A DNA stretch of 18,660 nt from Modestobacter sp. (GTDB lineage: Bacteria; Actinomycetota; Actinomycetes; Mycobacteriales; Geodermatophilaceae). Positions 15,275 to 18,660 of the stretch are shown piece after piece; position 1 is the first letter of the stretch, and each line of letters starts with the position of its first letter. Both the position numbers and the translations under genes were made by a program. The stretch spans positions 1 through 18,660 of the forward strand of contig JAOPUQ010000072.1 in the NCBI GenBank assembly GCA_025963425.1, read 5' to 3'. The notes below the pieces were generated by a model, which was not told the DNA's origin, did not search any database, and was given only the letters and a program-made list of their open reading frames with translations.

Positions 15275-15317
15275 ATCTTCAGACAACGACCCGAGCGGGT
15301 TCCGGAAGTAGTCGGGT

Positions 15318-15344
15318 TCATCGCTGATCTCCGCTGGCTGCCAT
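15318..15344 (-). other. Possible leader mini-ORF before the LysR gene
   Basis: ATG at 15344 opens MAASGDQR then TGA (15318-15320), inside the 5' leader of the LysR gene if transcription starts farther upstream. A GGAGGT lies about 18 bases before it. It could attenuate translation, but eight codons can easily arise by chance. Confidence 0.2.
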
Positions 15345-15462
15345 CGACGCAAACGATGGGTGACCTCCGTTACGCCCCGCGGCGCGAGGGTCTTGCGGTG
15401 GGGCGGGTGCTGGTCCGCCGACGAACTCCTCGGACCCCACGCCGGGAGCGGCGACCGTCCCT

Positions 15463-15606
15463 GTGCCGTGCCATGACGACCTCGAGGACGCCATCACCGA
15501 GACGGTGCGGGTGGCCGGTGCGGTCGCCGTGGACGGCAGGAGCGGCACCGGCAGGACGTTCGCCACTCACTGGTCTGCACGCGGATGGCCGTGCAGTCCC
15601 CGGCCG
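15463..15606 (+). pseudogene. Fragment resembling a P-loop (uridine-kinase-like) protein
   Basis: The + strand reads DLEDAITETVRVAGAVAVDG and then RSGTGRTFATH. This looks like the N-terminal strand and Walker A of uridine-kinase-like actinobacterial P-loop proteins (pattern VAVDGRSGxGKTTFA). Here the Lys is Arg and one Thr is absent, so the ATP site is broken, and no kinase-like sequence follows after about residue 48. The open frame runs on to 15720 without resembling a protein. It is divergent from the LysR gene and may be the relic of its former target. Family assignment is tentative. Confidence 0.4.
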
Positions 15607-15713
15607 GGCCGTGACATGAGCTTCCGCTGGATCGCCTGGGGCGACCCCCGCAGGTGGGCGGGGCGACGACCCCGGCGTGGGCGCTGCTGGGCCGCGGAGG
15701 CCGGTCCCCTCGC

Positions 15714-17522
15714 TCAGTGATCCGTGAGGGACGGTCGCGCTTCGGGGAGCGCTTGCCGATCGCAGTCGCCGATGACCGCCCGCTCCTGAAGCCATCTCAG
15801 CAGCCCGGCGGCCGGCATTGGCCGGGCGATGTAGTAGCCCTGGGCGAATGTGCAGCCCAGGGTTGCGGCCAGCGCCAGCTGCTCGACGGTCTCCACGCCC
15901 TCGGCCAGCGCGCGCATGCCGCACGACCGTGCCAGGGCGACGACGGCAGCGATGGCCGCGGCCGACTGGCTCCGGCGGTCCGCCGCACCGGCGACCAGGC
16001 TGCGGTCGATCTTGAGCAGTCCGGCTGGGATGTTGACCAGCTGCCCGAGCGAGGAGAAGCCGCTGCCGAAGTCGTCGATCGCCACCTCGACGCCGGAAGC
16101 GCGCAGGGCGGCGAACTGTGACGCGGCCCGCTCCGCGTCCTCGGCCACCGTGGTCTCGGTCAGCTCGACGATCAGCCGGTCCGCGGGGAGTCCCGAGGCG
16201 GCGAGCGCCGTGGCGACGTCGTCCACCAGCGTGCCCGTGGCCAGGGTCGCCGCACTGACGTTGACGCTGATGCACAGCGGCAGGCCCGAAGCTGCCCACT
16301 CCGCGGCCTGCCGGGTGGCGGCGCCGAGCACCCAGCGGGTCAGCGGGTCGATCAGCTCGTACTGCTCCGCCACGGCGATGAACTCGCCGGGCGGAAGTAG
16401 TCCACGCTCCGGGTGCTGCCAGCGGACCAGGGCCTCCACGCCGTCCACCCGGCCGGTGGGGAGGTGCAGGACCGGCTGGTAGTGCAGCACGAGCTGGCCG
16501 ATCTCGATCGCCTCCCGCAGCTCCTCGGCCACCAGGACCTTCTGCTGCACGGCGGCACGGAGATCCGGGCTGAACACGCGGATCCGACTGCGACCGGCGC
16601 GCTTGGCCGCGTACATCGCCAGGTCGGCGTCGCCGATCAGATCGGTCGAGCGCCGGCCGGACGGGTCACCGCCCCGAGCGGTGGCGATCCCGATGCTCGC
16701 GGTCAGCCGGGCAGTGCGGCCACCGAGGACGAAGCGCTCGTCGAAGCTGCCCTGGAAGCGCTGGGCCAGCGTCTCCCCGACCGCGGTGTCGCAGTCGCGG
16801 CAGAGCACGACGAATTCGTCACCACCGAGCCGGGCAACGGTGTCCCCCGACCGCGTCAGGGAGGCCAGCCGCGCCGCGAGCTGGCGGAGCAGGTCGTCAC
16901 CGACCTCGTGTCCCAGGCAGTCGTTGACGTCCTTGAAGCCGTCGACGTCGAGGAACAGGACGGTGACCGGGCGGCGGTCCGGTCCCCGCAGCTCGGCGTC
17001 GATGAGCTCGTGCAGTGCGGCACGGTTCGGCAGCTCCGTGAGGTGGTCGTGCCGGGCCCGCCAGGCCGATGCCCGCTCCGCCTGCACCCGGTCGCTGACG
17101 TCGGTGTGCGTGACGACGACCTGCCCCACCTCATCGACCCGCGAGGCCTGCAGGTGGTACCAGTGGGTGCCGGCGGGATGCTCCAGCGAGTAGTCCATCG
17201 CGACCGACGCCCGCTCGCCGCGGGACAGTTCCCGCAGGGAGTCGACGATCCTCCGACCGACGGCGATCCCGCACGCGCGTCGGGCCATCCGGAAGTAGTC
17301 GACGCCGGCACCGCCGTCGATGCGATCGTCATCGACCCTCTCCACCGTGGCCTCCCAGGCCGAGTTCGTCAGAAGCACCCTGCCCTCGGCGTCCAACAGC
17401 ACGGTCGGCGACGGCAGTGCGTTCAGCACGGCCTCCGACAGGACGGCCGCGTTCCCGTGAGCCCCGTTGCTACAGCGCCCGTCGAACGGCGCGGCGACTG
17501 CGGTGAGATGGATGCTGCGCAC
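15714..17522 (-). CDS. PAS-GGDEF-EAL cyclic-di-GMP cyclase/phosphodiesterase
   Basis: A 602-residue soluble signalling protein. A PAS sensor spans about 25-145 (LNALPSPTVLLDAEGRVLLT, HWYHLQASRV, VVVTHTDVSDR). A GGDEF cyclase domain runs from about 150 to 315, with intact GGDEF at 233-237 and an inhibitory I-site RSGD five residues before it. An EAL phosphodiesterase domain runs from about 335 to 585, with EALVRW at 363, ISVNVSAA, IDDFGSGFSSL, KIDRSLV, AEGVETVEQ and GYYIARPMP. Both catalytic motifs look usable, so it may make and break c-di-GMP. No membrane segment is seen. GTG 17522 is preceded by GGGAG five bases away. A longer frame to 17747 lacks a ribosome site. It is a single gene without an operon partner. 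What the PAS domain senses is unknown. Confidence 0.94.
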   Translation of the reverse strand: MRSIHLTAVAAPFDGRCSNGAHGNAAVLSEAVLNALPSPTVLLDAEGRVLLTNSAWEATVERVDDDRIDGGAGVDYFRMARRACGIAVGRRIVDSLRELSRGERASVAMDYSLEHPAGTHWYHLQASRVDEVGQVVVTHTDVSDRVQAERASAWRARHDHLTELPNRAALHELIDAELRGPDRRPVTVLFLDVDGFKDVNDCLGHEVGDDLLRQLAARLASLTRSGDTVARLGGDEFVVLCRDCDTAVGETLAQRFQGSFDERFVLGGRTARLTASIGIATARGGDPSGRRSTDLIGDADLAMYAAKRAGRSRIRVFSPDLRAAVQQKVLVAEELREAIEIGQLVLHYQPVLHLPTGRVDGVEALVRWQHPERGLLPPGEFIAVAEQYELIDPLTRWVLGAATRQAAEWAASGLPLCISVNVSAATLATGTLVDDVATALAASGLPADRLIVELTETTVAEDAERAASQFAALRASGVEVAIDDFGSGFSSLGQLVNIPAGLLKIDRSLVAGAADRRSQSAAAIAAVVALARSCGMRALAEGVETVEQLALAATLGCTFAQGYYIARPMPAAGLLRWLQERAVIGDCDRQALPEARPSLTDH

Positions 17523-17826
17523 GAGAACTCCCGGCGATGACAGATGGTGCTCCTCGGTCGAGGGCACACCACCGAAGTCGTCGCGTACCGCTGCCCGGTT
17601 GATCACTCGATTCCGCTGGGTGACATCGACCGAAGCGATGAGTCTGTCGGCGAGGGGCACCGCAGGGCCGGCACCGTGTGTCCCGCGGAGGGTGGCGCAT
17701 GGGTGCGCACCTCTGCTCGGACTCCGTGTGGACTGGGGAGGCGGCACCAGACACGAAGTCGGCGCAGCGGAATCCGCCTACGGGCACCCACGGTGCCCTC
17801 ATCCCAGTGACGCAGCATCAGTCGCA

Positions 17827-17868
17827 AGGGGATCGGACCAGCCGAGGATGTAGGGACTGGGATCCCCT
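17827..17868. repeat. 8-bp inverted repeat with 26-base loop
   Basis: AGGGGATC (17827-17834) and GATCCCCT (17861-17868) are perfect complements. The right arm is part of GGGATCCC. It could be a hairpin in a leader transcript or a dimer operator, and it is long enough to be noticed but not to be certain. Confidence 0.35.
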
Positions 17869-17898
17869 GCTTCTCCTGGGGTGCCGGTGGGAGAGGTA

Positions 17899-17957
17899 GC
17901 AAACCGTCGGTCCTTGGTGCGCACGCTGCGCGCGTCGGCAAACCGTCGGTGCCGACG
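17899..17957 (+). promoter_or_regulatory. Direct repeat plus hairpin just upstream of the small ORF
   Basis: GCAAACCGTCGGT occurs twice (17899-17911 and 17938-17950), 39 bases apart. The second copy is built into a perfect 8-bp hairpin, CGTCGGCA (17933-17940) / TGCCGACG (17950-17957). The hairpin touches the GGAGA ribosome site (17957-17961) of the gene at 17972. It could be a pair of operator half-sites or a translational switch. No known riboswitch pattern was recognised. Confidence 0.5.
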
Positions 17958-17971
17958 GAGAGAATCCGTGC

Positions 17972-18352
17972 ATGACTGCCTTTTTCCTCCCGCGGGCGAG
18001 CGACGGCGAGCAGGCGGAGCGGCTCTACGACGCCCTCGCTGAGTTCGCCGGGTGCGAGCCCGCTCCCCCGGGACAGCGTGTCCAGTCGATCGCCTTCACC
18101 CAGGACGGCGCCCAGTGGGTCGCCGAGGTCGGGGAGGAACTGAGCGGGCAGCGGACGACGCAGCAACTGCGGCGCGGCGAACTCGTCGAGCGCACCGAGA
18201 TGCTCGCGTCGACCTCCCGGGTGCTCGCCGTCTACCCGGGCACGCCGTTCGTGGTCGTCACCGACGCTCAGCCGATCACCGGCACGCCGTCGGAGTGGGC
18301 CAACCCGTTCCTCGCCCGACCGGATCGGGTCACCTACTTCGACGCCCGGTGA
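17972..18352 (+). CDS. Hypothetical protein, 126 residues
   Basis: I do not recognise this family. The product MTAFFLPRASDGEQAERLYD... is soluble, of balanced composition and rich in predicted strand/helix alternation (RVQSIAFTQDGAQWVAEVGE, RVLAVYPGTPFVVVTDAQ). A small alpha/beta fold would fit. There are no membrane segments, signal peptide or obvious catalytic motif. C28 is the only Cys. The ATG has GGAGA 10-11 bases upstream within a structured leader. The gene ends convergent to rnpB, with about 190 bases between. Codon usage matches the other genes of the window and supports it being real. Confidence 0.75.
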   Translation: MTAFFLPRASDGEQAERLYDALAEFAGCEPAPPGQRVQSIAFTQDGAQWVAEVGEELSGQRTTQQLRRGELVERTEMLASTSRVLAVYPGTPFVVVTDAQPITGTPSEWANPFLARPDRVTYFDAR

Positions 18353-18365
18353 GTCAGCGGCCGGT

Positions 18366-18397
18366 GCCCCAGCCGACGAGTCAACCGAAGTCGGGGC
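18366..18397 (+). terminator. Possible terminator of the small ORF
   Basis: GCC..CCGAC (within 18366-18377) can pair with GTCGGGGC (18390-18397) with a small bulge, starting 14 bases after the stop codon. There is no T-run. The call rests on position and stem only. Confidence 0.3.
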
Positions 18398-18506
18398 AGT
18401 TCCCTTGGACACCTACTCGCACCGGTGGCCCGGCTCCGACGACCGGACCCGGGCTGCGGTGGACCCGGTGCTTGGTTGCGCTGAGGACCCACTGAGGACA
18501 GCCGCG

Positions 18507-18539
18507 CCCCGCTGACCGCACAAGTCCAGGTCAGCGGGG
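18507..18539 (-). terminator. Hairpin terminator of rnpB
   Basis: CCCCGCTGACC (18507-18517) and GGTCAGCGGGG (18529-18539) form a perfect 11-bp stem with an 11-base loop. It lies immediately 3' of the RNase P RNA on the minus strand. No U-run follows, as is frequent for actinobacterial terminators. It would also stop transcripts from the small ORF on the plus strand. Confidence 0.75.
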
Positions 18540-18541
18540 GG

Positions 18542-18660
18542 CGACGGACGAGTCGGCCTGTACGCCGGGTTCTGTCCCCGGGCGCCTCGCGGCGTCCCGA
18601 TGGGCGGTCATCCATCTAGGCCTGCCGTTGCCGGCAGGCTCGAGCGGTCTACCCGCAGGC
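18542..18660 (-). ncRNA. rnpB: RNase P RNA, 3' part (continues beyond the window)
   Basis: Read on the minus strand, this is the 3' end of a bacterial RNase P RNA, the catalytic subunit that matures tRNA 5' ends. The conserved CCTAGATGGATGACCGCC, GGGACAGAACCCGGC and TACAGGCCGACTCGTCCG blocks appear in order, as in actinobacterial rnpB. The upstream GGGTAGACCGCTCGAGCCTG and the CTGCCGGCAACGGCAGG stem are also typical. The 5' two-thirds lie off the right edge. The exact 3' end is set by comparison from memory and may be off by several bases. Confidence 0.92.

Larger units (their letters stand above)
17523..17971. other. Divergent intergenic region between the c-di-GMP gene and the small ORF
   Basis: About 450 bases with no gene I can support, although a minus-strand frame stays open. 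It must carry promoters for both flanking genes. Two structured elements stand out: an inverted repeat at 17827-17868 and a direct-repeat/hairpin element at 17899-17957, both described separately. Confidence 0.5.

Noticed and set aside
17780..17890. Possible tRNA or known riboswitch upstream of the small ORF
   Set aside because: No T-loop TTCGA pattern, no acceptor stem pairing and no recognised riboswitch core.
17603..18412. 269-codon minus-strand frame across the small ORF
   Set aside because: No ribosome site or motif was seen. The plus-strand 126-codon ORF has a start signal and better composition.
18481..18499. CTGAGGAC direct repeat, considered as an attachment site
   Set aside because: Only 8 bases, no integrase gene and no tRNA nearby, so chance or minor local duplication is as likely.
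1..18660. CRISPR array, toxin-antitoxin pair or phage-defence system
   Set aside because: No regularly spaced repeats, nuclease or helicase motifs, or paired small toxin/antitoxin frames were found.

Overview
The window is very GC-rich, uses GTG starts freely and has short intergenic gaps. It carries a Tat-dependent phosphoesterase, a PucR regulator and the 3' part of an actinobacterial-type RNase P RNA. This points to a high-GC actinomycete. The regulator and IS110 types would fit Geodermatophilaceae or relatives, but that family-level guess is inference only.

Layout. (1) 1-3390: the 3' end of a ribose-type substrate-binding protein gene, then a two-domain RbsA-type ATPase and an RbsC-type permease, all on +. 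Together they form one sugar-type ABC importer whose 5' end lies off the window. A PucR regulator (3424-5037) follows on the same strand. (2) 5081-9879: a GntR/FCD repressor-type gene on - is divergent from a tightly packed + operon. That operon holds a copper/TPQ amine oxidase, an APC-family amino acid/amine permease and a small His/Met-containing membrane protein. The last two genes start on GTGA overlaps with the preceding stop codon. The divergent region holds a CRP-like palindrome and a perfect 12-bp palindrome lying on a plausible -10 element. (3) 9946-11265: a Tat-exported phosphoesterase/phospholipase C on -. (4) 11266-14299: a decayed, rearranged region. It holds an IS110 transposase remnant with an internal deletion, a GAF/LuxR-like regulator on -, and a second partial copy of that gene's 3' end (a 57-bp direct repeat). 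(5) 14300-15274: a LysR regulator on -, next to a P-loop kinase-like fragment on +. (6) 15714-17522: a PAS-GGDEF-EAL cyclic-di-GMP protein on -. (7) 17972-18352: a small unknown gene on + with a hairpin/direct-repeat leader. The 3' end of rnpB on - and its hairpin terminator close the window.

Working model: the permease brings in a primary amine, the oxidase converts it to aldehyde, ammonia and peroxide, and the divergent GntR protein senses the substrate or product. The small membrane protein is the least explained member and may help with copper supply or transport; that role is inferred. No CRISPR array, tRNA, rRNA, prophage or recognised defence system was seen. The most novel material is the amine-oxidase operon with its control region and the decayed region around 12-14 kb.
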